DNA of 33,002 nucleotides from a virus: positions 1 to 33,002 of IMG/VR virus record IMGVR_UViG_3300021142_001973. One strand, written 5' to 3'. The notes under the pieces are model-generated. The model did no database searches. It was not told the DNA's origin and saw only the letters and a list, made by a program, of their open reading frames with translations. The position numbers were made by a program, and so were the translations under genes. Shown piece by piece: positions 14,322 through 22,730 of the stretch. The stretch's first letter is position 1, and every line of letters starts with the position of its first letter.

Positions 14322-15025
14322 GACATTGTTTTGTACTGAATAGTGCAATCAATACCAAGTTTGGTGTGTTTCGTCCTGATCAACGTTTACAACAAACACT
14401 AGACACTATTCGAACAATACGTGATCGAATGCCAGATGCAAAGATAGTTATAGTTGAATCTGCTGGAACCAGTTTAACCCAGCAGCAAGAACAAATATTA
14501 ATCACTGCTTGCGATAAGTTAATAGATTATACACGTGATGAAGATGTACAATCCATTTATCTCAGTGACAATCACGACATAGTTAAAAACTGTACCGAAA
14601 TCATGTGCTTTTCTAGAGCACTGCAAGAATGTTTAGATGATGGATTCTTTTCGGATGTTGATCGTGTGCACAAGATGTCGGGTCGCTACTTGTTGAACGA
14701 TCAATACAGCCTGGAACTATACGAAAACAATCCTGACAAGATTATTATAGGACCAAAACATACAAGTCAATTTCCGTTTGAAGTCACCGGCATCAAATTG
14801 CAGTACATGGCACGCTTGTGGTCTTGGCCAACTCAGTTAACAGAAAAAATCATAGAAGTCTATCAAGACAGTCTAGCATACACAGCAGATCGTATTGCCA
14901 ATGGCGGCTATGCCGATATTGAACATGTGTTATACCGGTTTCTTCCAGTGGAATTGGTGTTAGAAACTCCGGTACTGGGAGTAGAGGGTGGCATAGCACC
15001 TAACGGAATGTATATTAAAAATTAA
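14306..15025 (+). CDS. Uncharacterised protein of the glycan operon
   Basis: A 239-residue protein starting MVKKVRHCFVLNSAINTKFG. The ATG at 14306 has GGAG 8 nt upstream and overlaps the previous gene by 16 nt. The early strands, TIRDRMPDAKIVIVESAGT and a later VHKMSGRYLLND segment, resemble GT-A-like nucleotide-sugar folds, but no DxD motif is certain. Position between a sugar dehydratase and a 2OG oxygenase suggests a sugar-transfer or sugar-modification role. Family not recognised with confidence. Confidence 0.7.
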   Translation: MVKKVRHCFVLNSAINTKFGVFRPDQRLQQTLDTIRTIRDRMPDAKIVIVESAGTSLTQQQEQILITACDKLIDYTRDEDVQSIYLSDNHDIVKNCTEIMCFSRALQECLDDGFFSDVDRVHKMSGRYLLNDQYSLELYENNPDKIIIGPKHTSQFPFEVTGIKLQYMARLWSWPTQLTEKIIEVYQDSLAYTADRIANGGYADIEHVLYRFLPVELVLETPVLGVEGGIAPNGMYIKN

Positions 15026-15026
15026 C

Positions 15027-15776
15027 ATGCTCAACAATCACAACTGGGCTGAAATAAAAGATAAGTTCCAACAAGCCAAACCGTTTAATCATGTGGTAAT
15101 AGACAATTTCTTCAAAGAAGAAGTTGCGGTTGAATTGGCCAAGGAGTTTCCATCTTACGACAGTGGTCAATGGTCACTGCACATGAATGCAATAGAAAAT
15201 AAAAAATCCTGTAATCGTTGGGGAGAATTTCCTAAAAATACGTATCGTGCATTTTTCTATCTGACTACCCAGTTGGTTGAGACCATGCAGGCCATGCTTG
15301 ATGACCCTGCACTCGAAGCCGATTCTGGTCTGCACGGCGGTGGATGGCATGCGCACAGTCGTGGCGGTAAAAACAACATACATCTAGATTACAGCATTCA
15401 TCCCAAATTGGGACTACAAAGGAAACTCAATATTATTATCTATATGACCCCTGATTGGGACCAGTCATGGGGCGGTGGATTAGAATTATGGAATCATGAT
15501 TCGGACACCGAACTTCCCGGGCAATTGATTACAACGGTTAACAATTGTTTTAATCGTGCTATAATATTTGATACTACACAAAATTCCTGGCACGGACTAC
15601 CAAAAGAAATCGCCTGTCCTGAAGGGGTTGTGCGACAGAGTCTAGCAGTTTACTACGTGACTACACCAGAAGAATCTGCAAATCCACGAGGGCGAGCCTT
15701 GTTTGTTCCGTATGGCGAGCAAGCAAATGATCCTGCAGTATTGGAATTGATAAAACAAAGAAGTATTGTTAAATGA
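15027..15776 (+). CDS. 2-oxoglutarate/Fe(II)-dependent oxygenase
   Basis: A 249-residue protein with the iron-binding facial triad: HLD at 119-121 (H119, D121) and H189 in SWHGLP, with R203 in RQSLAVYY expected to bind 2-oxoglutarate. The layout fits the prolyl-4-hydroxylase/2OG-FeII_Oxy_3 group. Such enzymes hydroxylate sugars, amino acids or proteins; related genes are frequent in marine phages. Within a sugar operon, hydroxylation of a glycan or its precursor is plausible but unproven. It overlaps the next gene by 4 nt. Confidence 0.88.
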   Translation: MLNNHNWAEIKDKFQQAKPFNHVVIDNFFKEEVAVELAKEFPSYDSGQWSLHMNAIENKKSCNRWGEFPKNTYRAFFYLTTQLVETMQAMLDDPALEADSGLHGGGWHAHSRGGKNNIHLDYSIHPKLGLQRKLNIIIYMTPDWDQSWGGGLELWNHDSDTELPGQLITTVNNCFNRAIIFDTTQNSWHGLPKEIACPEGVVRQSLAVYYVTTPEESANPRGRALFVPYGEQANDPAVLELIKQRSIVK

Positions 15777-17011
15777 AACATTGCACTCCGATTACAACTT
15801 GCATAGCCTGCGGAAATCATAATTTATTTCTTACACTAGATTTAAACAGTCAACCATTGGCCAATAATTTTAGAAAAGAAAAAAACACCAAAGGTGAAGA
15901 TAGATATCCATTAGCAGTCAACCGATGCAATGATTGCAATCATTTGCAACTGACTCATGTAGTTGATCCCAAGATAATCTATAGTCATTATCTATATGTC
16001 AGTGGTACCAGCCGAACTTATGTCGAGTACATGCAGTGGTACGCACATTTTGTTGCCGAACAAATATCAGACAAGTTCACTGTGAAAAATGTACTGGACA
16101 TTGGTTGCAATGACGGCAGTCAATTGGATGCATTTAGAGAACTGGGTTGGGTAACATTTGGTGTAGATCCTGCAGAAAATCTATATGAACAAAGCCGTCA
16201 AAAAGGTCATACCATATGGTGTGAGTTTTGGAACCAGGAAACTGCCAAGAACATTAACAACAAATTCGATGTGATCACTACACAGAATTCGTTTGCACAC
16301 ATTCCTGATCCACTCACATATTTACGACTGGCTCGTGATCGCTTGGCCGATGATGGCCGTATCTTTATCAGCACAAGCCAAGCCAACATGGTCTTGAACG
16401 GTGAGTTTGACACTATCTATCACGAGCATATCAGTTATTACAATGCAAACAGTATGAATTGTTTGGCCAAGCGAGCCGGCCTACATCTTGTTGACGTTGT
16501 TAAGACCAGCATACATGGTACCAGTTATATCTTTACATTGGCAAAACAACCGTTAAACAAATACCGAATGGCAAACATTCTTGCAATGGAAGTTGTTGCT
16601 GGTTTGATGCGTGAAGAAACTTACGATAAATGGTCCAAGGGCGTTGCAGATTTGTTGGCTAGATTAAAGCGACAAATTGACAGTTATCGCAAGCAGGGAT
16701 ATATCATTGTTGGTTACGGTGCAGCCGCCAAAGGTATGACACTGATCAATGCCAGCAAAATACAGTTAGATGCAGTGATTGACGACAATCCACTAAAGCA
16801 AGGATTATACTGTCCAGGTACAACTATTCCAGTGGTCAGTATCGATTACCTAAATGAAATAAAAAACTCTGATAAAAAAGTTGTGTTTATTCCGTTGGCA
16901 TGGAACTTCTACAACGAAATTGTACAAAAGATTCGATGCCAGCGAGACAACAAAGATGATATGTTTATTAAATATTTTCCCGACATCACACACGAATTTT
17001 TTCTAAAATGA
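15773..17011 (+). CDS. NDP-hexose C-methyltransferase (TylC3/TcaB9-like)
   Basis: A 412-residue protein with all three parts of this family: an N-terminal zinc site (C10/C13 and C52/C55), a SAM domain with VLDIGCNDGS (107-116), and a C-terminal Rossmann-like domain with GYGAAAKG (314-321). IYHEHISYY (215-223) carries the Tyr/His residues that in TcaB9 act as the catalytic base. These enzymes put a C-methyl branch on NDP-4-keto-deoxy sugars, the products of RmlB-type dehydratases; both enzymes are encoded nearby. Overlaps by ATGA on each side. Confidence 0.92.
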   Translation: MKHCTPITTCIACGNHNLFLTLDLNSQPLANNFRKEKNTKGEDRYPLAVNRCNDCNHLQLTHVVDPKIIYSHYLYVSGTSRTYVEYMQWYAHFVAEQISDKFTVKNVLDIGCNDGSQLDAFRELGWVTFGVDPAENLYEQSRQKGHTIWCEFWNQETAKNINNKFDVITTQNSFAHIPDPLTYLRLARDRLADDGRIFISTSQANMVLNGEFDTIYHEHISYYNANSMNCLAKRAGLHLVDVVKTSIHGTSYIFTLAKQPLNKYRMANILAMEVVAGLMREETYDKWSKGVADLLARLKRQIDSYRKQGYIIVGYGAAAKGMTLINASKIQLDAVIDDNPLKQGLYCPGTTIPVVSIDYLNEIKNSDKKVVFIPLAWNFYNEIVQKIRCQRDNKDDMFIKYFPDITHEFFLK

Positions 17012-17892
17012 ATATAGAAACACCAATTAATATTTTAGTTAGACGTAGAGCCGCTATTGGTGACGTAATCATGAGCACCGGTGTTGTACGTGAATTAAAG
17101 AAACGATACAAACAAGCCAATATTGATGTAGTAACTGAGAAGTTATCGGTCTGGAGAAACAATCCACACATTCGTAACATGTATCATGTGAATGATCCAC
17201 CTGCAATTGAAAATTACGAACTATACATCAATTTAGATAACGCATACGAATCTAACCCGGTAAATCATTTTGTAGACAGCATGTTCTATCGAGCATTTGG
17301 CCCAAACCAATTGGATCGCAGTGTTGAATTATTTCCTGATGATGCGGACCGTGACACAGTGGATCGCGACCTAGCGGAATTTGGCGAGCGATTTGTTGTG
17401 GTGCACATGCGCAATTGGCATTACTCACAAAAGAATGTTACCATGGACGTTTGGCTTGATGTGTATGCAAAACTGTTTGAACTGCGTACCGACTTTAACA
17501 TAGTTGTAGTGGGCGGCACAACCGATTACACTGTTGATCATCCCATGTTCTTTGATCGTCGAGATCGATACAATGATCAACAGATAAAATATCTATGTGA
17601 CCATGCCCAGTGTTTTGTGGGAATTGATTCAGGACCCTACTGGTGTGCGGCCGCAAGCAAAGCACCAATAGTGGCATTGTTGACAAACATTCCAGTAGAA
17701 AGTATATTGCCGCACCGAAGACATGAAATGGGCTATAAATGCACTGCTGTACAAACACAAGAAGACTGTCGCGGTTGCTATAACGAACAGGCACGTCCAG
17801 TGGTGACATGGACTTGCAAAAAGGGTACAACTCCTTGCAATAATAATTTTGACACCGATGCCATAGTCAATGCAATAGCGGGGTATCTATGA
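17008..17892 (+). CDS. Glycosyltransferase family 9-like (heptosyltransferase-like)
   Basis: A 294-residue protein with RRRAAIGDVIMSTGVVRELK (12-31), typical of the GT9 N-terminal nucleotide fold, and GIDSGPYWCAAASKAPIVAL near 206-225, the GT9 donor-binding region. GT9 enzymes add ADP-heptose or related sugars to LPS core. The C-terminus is Cys-rich (QEDCRGCYN and later CKK, PCNNN), which may bind a metal and is not standard for the family. ATGA overlaps link it to both neighbours. Confidence 0.85.
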   Translation: MNIETPINILVRRRAAIGDVIMSTGVVRELKKRYKQANIDVVTEKLSVWRNNPHIRNMYHVNDPPAIENYELYINLDNAYESNPVNHFVDSMFYRAFGPNQLDRSVELFPDDADRDTVDRDLAEFGERFVVVHMRNWHYSQKNVTMDVWLDVYAKLFELRTDFNIVVVGGTTDYTVDHPMFFDRRDRYNDQQIKYLCDHAQCFVGIDSGPYWCAAASKAPIVALLTNIPVESILPHRRHEMGYKCTAVQTQEDCRGCYNEQARPVVTWTCKKGTTPCNNNFDTDAIVNAIAGYL

Positions 17893-18260
17893 TAGTAATG
17901 GCACCAATCTCGGTAGGTGAATTGGTTGATAAAATAACCATACTACAAATTAAGCAACAAGAAATAGTAGACGCGGAAAAAAAGCAAAACGTCACTGCCG
18001 AATTGAATCAACTCACTGATATATTAAGCAATTTAAATTTGCCTGATATACAGGATCTCACTGATCAACTGTTTCATGTAAATCGTATGTTGTGGACCAT
18101 TGAAGACTTTAAACGCTCTTGCGAAAAGCAACAGAAATTTGACATTGAGTTTGTGGAAGCTGCAAGATCAGTGTACAAGAAAAATGATCAACGAGCCAGC
18201 ATCAAACGACAGATAAATGAACTGTCGGGCAGTGCAATTATAGAAGAAAAAAGTTATTAG
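17889..18260 (+). CDS. DUF6165-like small protein
   Basis: A 123-residue mostly helical protein; ISVGELVDKITILQIK near residues 7-22 resembles the DUF6165 family, which I know from polysaccharide loci of aquatic bacteria and phages. A long coiled-coil-like middle is followed by WTIEDFKRSCEKQQ. The function is unknown; its co-occurrence with glycosyltransferases suggests an accessory role. The start may be this ATG or the ATG at 17898. It overlaps the GT9 gene by 4 nt. Confidence 0.72.
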   Translation: MIVMAPISVGELVDKITILQIKQQEIVDAEKKQNVTAELNQLTDILSNLNLPDIQDLTDQLFHVNRMLWTIEDFKRSCEKQQKFDIEFVEAARSVYKKNDQRASIKRQINELSGSAIIEEKSY

Positions 18261-18267
18261 GAACTAG

Positions 18268-19077
18268 ATGGAAACAACATTTGAAATACCAAAATTAAGA
18301 CGTGGCCACAGAGTAGACGTGGGTGATGCCACCTGCTACTGGTTCGAGATGGATCATGCCGGTGAAGGATCAAAAAGTCTACTAGATATATTTGATCAAT
18401 ATCTCAATCAATATCACTGGGATCAGTTTATTCGTCCAGGCAGTACCGTGGTGGACATTGGTGGACACAGCGGTGATACTGCGGTTCCCATGCAATTTGT
18501 TGCTAGAGGAACTGTGCTTGCAGTAGAACCAAATCCGGTAATTCGTCCTTACTTAGATTTTTGTTGCAACATGAACGGACACTTGGGGAAATTTATAGTT
18601 GCTGGAGAAGCAGTTACCACACAAGATCTAGATGCAGTTGATATACTGGATCACAATAACAATCTCTGTAATGGCGGATTGGTTGACCAATCCTGGACTC
18701 CAGAACTGAAACGTGAAGTTATGGCCATGGCCGGTAACAAAGTAACAGTGCCGGGATTGACTCTAGAACATTTGTTAAACAAATACCTCACCAAAGACGA
18801 AATCAACAATATCAGTTTTTTAAAGACTGACACCGAAGGACACGATGTCAGTATATTGGAATCCAGTCGAGACTTAATTGATCGAATACGTCCGGTTATA
18901 TTTACTGAATGGTTTTGGTTATACGGTCCCACAGAAGTTGCAAAAATGTTTCGGGTAATTGCTGACATGAATTATTCAGCATTTGACCCTATAACATTAA
19001 AGCCAGCAACAATGAATCAACGTTGCGAAGACTTGATACTAATTCATAACACAAAGTTAAATGACTACAACCTATAA
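18268..19077 (+). CDS. FkbM-type methyltransferase (second copy)
   Basis: A 269-residue protein with VVDIGGHSGDTAVPM (near 65-79, motif I), AVEPNP, and the FkbM hallmark FLKTDTEGHD (near 184-193). It is probably an O-methyltransferase acting on the glycan. It differs from the paralogue at 10170 in having a longer insert between motifs. Its last 17 nt overlap the next gene. Confidence 0.87.
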   Translation: METTFEIPKLRRGHRVDVGDATCYWFEMDHAGEGSKSLLDIFDQYLNQYHWDQFIRPGSTVVDIGGHSGDTAVPMQFVARGTVLAVEPNPVIRPYLDFCCNMNGHLGKFIVAGEAVTTQDLDAVDILDHNNNLCNGGLVDQSWTPELKREVMAMAGNKVTVPGLTLEHLLNKYLTKDEINNISFLKTDTEGHDVSILESSRDLIDRIRPVIFTEWFWLYGPTEVAKMFRVIADMNYSAFDPITLKPATMNQRCEDLILIHNTKLNDYNL

Positions 19078-19849
19078 ACATTCTGGCACGCTGGGCGACC
19101 TAATCTACAGCCTCAGTGTTGTTAAAAAAATGGCAGTGGACAACAATGCTGTATTTTTGGTTGCATTAAACAATTTAGAATTAACCATAGCACGATACAG
19201 TCGTAATCCCTATGTGCCCGAGACTGTGGATCCTGCACATGCAGGACGTTTTACCTACCAAGATTACGAATGGTTAAAGCCCTTGCTTAATCGCCAACCC
19301 TACATACATTACTCGGGCACATGGACACAGGGCACACCCGAGCCTGATGTGGATCTAGATCATTTTCGCACTGTGTTGTTTCGCACACTAGAAGGCAACT
19401 ATGTACAGGCCTATCATCAGGCATTCAATTTACCATTTACAATGAGCGATTATGACACTCCGTGGTTGGAAGCAGATGCTATAAAAACTCGACCAATAGT
19501 GGTCAGCAGAACCGCAAGATACCGCAGTACTGAGCCCGCGGCCACCGAAAGTCATCAGCAAATGGCACAAGATGCTGATTTGGCCAACAACGGTATTTTT
19601 GTAGGAACTCGAGTCGAACACGAAGACTATGTAACCAGTATCGGGGTTGATATTCCCTATCGCCCGGTTCGGGATTTTTTAGAATTGGCCGGAATTGTAG
19701 CCGGGGCAGACTTGGTAGTGGCCAATCAAAACTTTGTTTACAGTTTGGCCATGGGCTTGGGCAAGCCGTCCATATTAGAAACAATCAAAATCAAGCCGTT
19801 ACAACAAAACGAATGCTTTTTCCCAAGAACAAATTGCCAATATTTTTAA
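19061..19849 (+). CDS. GT9-like glycosyltransferase, short
   Basis: A 262-residue protein with HSGTLGDLIYSLSVVKKMA near 7-25, the GT-B/GT9 N-terminal loop, and VVANQNFVYSLAMGLGKPSI near 221-240, the donor-binding half. It lacks the His/Asp found in classical heptosyltransferases at this place, so activity is uncertain. It is the last gene of the rightward glycan operon; GroES follows 9 nt later. Confidence 0.7.
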   Translation: MTTTYKHSGTLGDLIYSLSVVKKMAVDNNAVFLVALNNLELTIARYSRNPYVPETVDPAHAGRFTYQDYEWLKPLLNRQPYIHYSGTWTQGTPEPDVDLDHFRTVLFRTLEGNYVQAYHQAFNLPFTMSDYDTPWLEADAIKTRPIVVSRTARYRSTEPAATESHQQMAQDADLANNGIFVGTRVEHEDYVTSIGVDIPYRPVRDFLELAGIVAGADLVVANQNFVYSLAMGLGKPSILETIKIKPLQQNECFFPRTNCQYF

Positions 19850-19858
19850 GGACTAGAT

Positions 19859-20149
19859 ATGAGATTACGACCATTAAATGAAAAAATTGTAGTTAAACGA
19901 TTCAAAGAACCCGAAACAACCAAGGGCGGTATAGTCATCCCCGATAATTTTTCTGAACGAGCCGAGCACGGCAAAATCCTAGCAGTGGGACCGGGCAAAC
20001 GCGACAAATACGGTGAATTAGTGAAAATTCGTGCTCGAGCTGGAGATCACATTCTGTTTCATCAGCACGCTGGGCAGACTGTGGAAGTGGACAAGGAAGA
20101 ATACGTTATTTTGACAGAAAACGATATTTTGGGAATTATCAAGCAGTGA
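19859..20149 (+). CDS. groES: GroES co-chaperonin
   Basis: A 96-residue protein, normal GroES length. It begins MRLRPLNEKIVVKR and has the mobile loop EPETTKGGIVIPDN that contacts GroEL, the conserved GKILAVGPGKR, and the C-terminal EEYVILTENDILGII. It would cap host GroEL to fold phage proteins. T4 uses the unrelated-looking gp31 for this job; here the sequence is bacterial-like. No GroEL gene is in the window. AAGGA lies just before the start. Confidence 0.95.
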   Translation: MRLRPLNEKIVVKRFKEPETTKGGIVIPDNFSERAEHGKILAVGPGKRDKYGELVKIRARAGDHILFHQHAGQTVEVDKEEYVILTENDILGIIKQ

Positions 20150-20165
20150 TTCTGGAGGGCGTGGC

Positions 20166-20173
20166 GATAAATA
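20166..20173 (+). promoter_or_regulatory. Late-promoter-like octamer GATAAATA
   Basis: GATAAATA sits 7 nt before the ATG at 20181, matching NATAAATA. The spacing mirrors that before the genes at 1561 and 4431. Confidence 0.4.
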
Positions 20174-20180
20174 AAACATA

Positions 20181-20900
20181 ATGAGATTTAAGTACTTTGC
20201 CTATGGAATGAATACCAACACTGCCGAGATGGAACGTCGTTGTCCGGGCGCTGTCAGTTTGGGACGTGCCAAATTGCCAGGATATCGTTTTAAATTTGCC
20301 ACAGTTGGCGATGTTGCCAAAGACGAGCAAAGCGTATGTGACGGGGTATTATGGGAAATCACATACGATAATCTCAAGGCTCTAGACCGATTAGAAGGTT
20401 ATCCTTGGTTGTACAATCGAAAAATGGTTCGAGTTGAGAAAAATGGCAATCCAGTTGCGGCCCTGGTGTATTACAAAATTACCGACTTGGTTGACGATTA
20501 TCCCTCTCAGCGATACTACAACATGTTGATACAGGGCTATACCGAACACGGTGTTCCTACAGATCAAATCGAAGATAGCCTGGACTATATTGAAGCACAC
20601 TACGAAGAACTACATCCACCACAGGCCACCCCCACATACGGTGCCGGCGGTGATTACTACGACAATTTGAAAAATTATAACGACTATGATGCCACATACG
20701 GTAAAGGGCACATGGTATACAACAAGGCCACCCAACAATGGATGAACCTCAACGATGTTGACTACGAGGACAAAGACAACATTGACTGGGAAGCCGACGA
20801 CGGGCTAGACGCAGCTGCTTGGCCCGACAAGTGGGACGATGACGAAGACGATTTTGACGGATGGGATCCCAACAATCGACATCACAAAAGATCGTTGTAA
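20181..20900 (+). CDS. Gamma-glutamylcyclotransferase-like protein with acidic tail
   Basis: A 239-residue protein. Residues 1-110 match the GGCT/AIG2-like fold: YFAYGMN (5-11) forms the substrate-binding loop and LDRLEGYP contains the likely catalytic Glu (E72). The family cleaves gamma-glutamyl bonds to give 5-oxoproline. The remaining 100 residues are phage-specific: a Tyr/Asp/Asn-rich linker and an acidic end with many Asp residues, ending in a short basic cap. This tail is not part of the enzyme fold and could mimic nucleic acid or bind a partner. Confidence 0.85.
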   Translation: MRFKYFAYGMNTNTAEMERRCPGAVSLGRAKLPGYRFKFATVGDVAKDEQSVCDGVLWEITYDNLKALDRLEGYPWLYNRKMVRVEKNGNPVAALVYYKITDLVDDYPSQRYYNMLIQGYTEHGVPTDQIEDSLDYIEAHYEELHPPQATPTYGAGGDYYDNLKNYNDYDATYGKGHMVYNKATQQWMNLNDVDYEDKDNIDWEADDGLDAAAWPDKWDDDEDDFDGWDPNNRHHKRSL

Positions 20901-20911
20901 CAGGCCCGATC

Positions 20912-21100
20912 ATGGATCAACATGATAAAGCGGTCAATTATATTTCAAACTCGTTAGCACAAATAAATCCGCACAAAGAAGCAAATCTATATCTAGCATA
21001 CCAATTGGGATTTTTACAATCTTTTGTTGCCAGCATCATAGCAGAAGACCATTGGGCCCGCCAACAGTTTGATAAAACAGTAAATTCTAAGAAAAAATAG
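20912..21100 (+). CDS. Small hypothetical protein
   Basis: A 62-residue protein starting MDQHDKAVNYISNSLAQI, helical, with a basic C-terminus. The ATG at 20912 is chosen; the upstream frame lies inside the previous gene. A second ATG at 20921 is possible. No family recognised. Confidence 0.6.
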   Translation: MDQHDKAVNYISNSLAQINPHKEANLYLAYQLGFLQSFVASIIAEDHWARQQFDKTVNSKKK

Positions 21101-21135
21101 TGTTGTTTTCTTGCAACAACTGACTCTGCCCATTT

Positions 21136-21164
21136 TTGTACAGAAATGGCGCTTGTCTTATAAT
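21136..21164 (+). promoter_or_regulatory. Sigma-70 promoter with inverted repeat over the -10
   Basis: TTGTAC (21136-21141), a 17-nt spacer and TATAAT (21159-21164). The -10 is enclosed by GCTTGT/ACAAGC (21151-21170), an operator-like inverted repeat. It closely resembles the promoter at 21452. Confidence 0.75.
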
Positions 21165-21194
21165 ACAAGCATAAGATATAAAAAAGGAGTTAGT

Positions 21195-21440
21195 ATGCAG
21201 TTTACCTCAGCAGCCTCGTGTGTTCTGTACGTTAAATTAGTGCTTAAAAAGCGTCCGTACAGTGAGACCCCATTGCATTATGCTTTAATAGCAGATGCCA
21301 ATCCCGCAAATCTTCGCGTTAATCGAGCAAGTTATACTAAAGTATTACCTTTAGAATTTAATACTGAAGTATTACCTTTTGAGTTAGAAAAGATGTGCTC
21401 CAAATACAACTTTGCCACAGTACAATTTGTTGCCAAATAA
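21195..21440 (+). CDS. Small hypothetical protein
   Basis: An 81-residue protein starting MQFTSAASCVLYVKLVLKK. AAGGAG at 21185-21190 fixes this start. A nearly duplicated pair of segments, KVLPLEFNTEVLPFELEK, suggests a small internal repeat. No family recognised. It has its own promoter and lies between two related promoter regions. Confidence 0.7.
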   Translation: MQFTSAASCVLYVKLVLKKRPYSETPLHYALIADANPANLRVNRASYTKVLPLEFNTEVLPFELEKMCSKYNFATVQFVAK

Positions 21441-21450
21441 CAACAGCAGA

Positions 21451-21490
21451 GTTGCCCAGAAATGGGCAACCTGCTATAATTATAGCATAA
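21451..21490 (+). promoter_or_regulatory. Sigma-70 promoter with hairpin over -35 and palindrome over -10
   Basis: TTGCCC (21452-21457), a 17-nt spacer and TATAAT (21475-21480). The -35 is inside the inverted repeat GTTGCCC/GGGCAAC (21451-21470), and the -10 is inside the perfect palindrome TGCTATAATTATAGCA (21472-21487). CAGGAG at 21501 precedes the AAA+ gene. Confidence 0.78.
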
Positions 21491-21512
21491 GTTAATAAAA
21501 CAGGAGTTAAAG

Positions 21513-22532
21513 ATGTCAGCAAGTTTTGTTCAAATTGTGTCTGGTAACTATCGTAAAAATGACTGCTCGGGTCGAGTATTTGAGCTAGTCGAGCAATATA
21601 AATCTGGCGCCAAGGGCGGATTTGTTACTGTAAAAAACGGTGGCACTTTTCCTGGCTTTAGTGATGTTATTCGTATCAATATAGAGGGTCCAATGAGTTA
21701 TCAATTTGTAAGCGAAGGTTCTGCGGCATCAGTGCCTGCGGCAGTGGAAACGTTTGTGGAAACTGACGAAGAAGTTATTGCTCGTATTCGTGAGAGATTC
21801 CAAATCCTAGATGAAATGACTGAAGCCGCTACCAACGGCGACATTCGTGCCATGATTGTGTCAGGCCCGCCTGGTGTAGGTAAAAGTTTTGGTGTAGAGC
21901 AAATAATTGACAAAGCCTGTTTATTTGACAAGATCGCCGGCAAGCGTTTACGTGCCGAGGTTGTCAAAGGTTCAGCTACTCCAATTGGCTTGTACCAAAC
22001 TCTGTACAAGTATTCAGACTCAAATTGTGTTGTGGTGTTTGACGACTGTGACAGTATTTTGCTTGACGATGTATCGCTTAATTTATTAAAAGGTGCACTG
22101 GATTCAGGCAAGAAACGCAAGATTTCGTGGTTGAGTGAATCCAGCGCATTACGACGCGAAGGTATTCCTGACAGCTTCAACTTTAACGGTAGTGTGATCT
22201 TTATTACCAACTTGAAGTTTGATGGCATGAAATCGCAAAAGTTGCGTGATCACTTGGATGCGTTACAGTCTAGATGTCACTACCTGGATCTTACCCTAGA
22301 CACCATGCGTGACAAATTGTTGCGTATCAAGCAAATTGCACAAGACGGTGCCTTGTTTGATGGCATGGACTTGGATCAGGTGGCACAAGACGAAATTATT
22401 GCATTTATGGATGCCAACAAAGATCGTTTGCGCGAAGTCAGTTTGCGTATGGCTATCAAGGTCGGACAGTTGCGTAAGAGTTTCCCTGTAAAATGGATGC
22501 AAATGGCCAAGACTACCTGTATGAAAGTATAA
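21513..22532 (+). CDS. AAA+ ATPase
   Basis: A 339-residue phage AAA+ protein. Walker A GPPGVGKS is at 118-125 and Walker B VVVFDDCD near 173-180; a FITNLKFDG sensor-1-like strand follows and arginines near LQSRCHY may be the finger. The first 80 residues are not part of the ATPase core and may bind the target. Similar stand-alone ATPases occur in T4-like cyanophages, with no settled role; helicase loading or protein remodelling are possible. It has its own promoter and strong Shine-Dalgarno. Confidence 0.85.
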   Translation: MSASFVQIVSGNYRKNDCSGRVFELVEQYKSGAKGGFVTVKNGGTFPGFSDVIRINIEGPMSYQFVSEGSAASVPAAVETFVETDEEVIARIRERFQILDEMTEAATNGDIRAMIVSGPPGVGKSFGVEQIIDKACLFDKIAGKRLRAEVVKGSATPIGLYQTLYKYSDSNCVVVFDDCDSILLDDVSLNLLKGALDSGKKRKISWLSESSALRREGIPDSFNFNGSVIFITNLKFDGMKSQKLRDHLDALQSRCHYLDLTLDTMRDKLLRIKQIAQDGALFDGMDLDQVAQDEIIAFMDANKDRLREVSLRMAIKVGQLRKSFPVKWMQMAKTTCMKV

Positions 22533-22536
22533 CTCC

Positions 22537-22591
22537 GAGTGCTACGGCACTCTTTACAATAAGGCAATGTCAATAAGTCCTTATTCTTTTT
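22537..22591 (+). terminator. Two tandem terminator-like hairpins
   Basis: GAGTGC/GCACTC with loop TACG (22537-22552) is followed by TTT. A second hairpin, AATAAGG/CCTTATT (22558-22585), is followed by CTTTTT. They lie between the AAA+ gene and the small-gene operon; read-through may feed the latter, since no promoter is obvious after them. Confidence 0.65.
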
Positions 22592-22610
22592 AATTTACAA
22601 GGAGATGAAG

Positions 22611-22730
22611 ATGTGGGAAATTTATGAAGGCGACTTGTTATTGTTTACAGTTGATACCGAATACGAAGCCGATGAAGCACGTGAACAAGGTTTTACGGTA
22701 GTTTATTACATGACTGAGAGTGTGGAATGA
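22611..22730 (+). CDS. Small hypothetical protein, first of the micro-gene operon
   Basis: A 39-residue acidic protein starting MWEIYEGDLLLFTVDTEYEA. AAGGAG at 22599-22604 gives a well-spaced start. Its TGA overlaps the next ATG (ATGA). No family recognised. Confidence 0.65.
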   Translation: MWEIYEGDLLLFTVDTEYEADEAREQGFTVVYYMTESVE

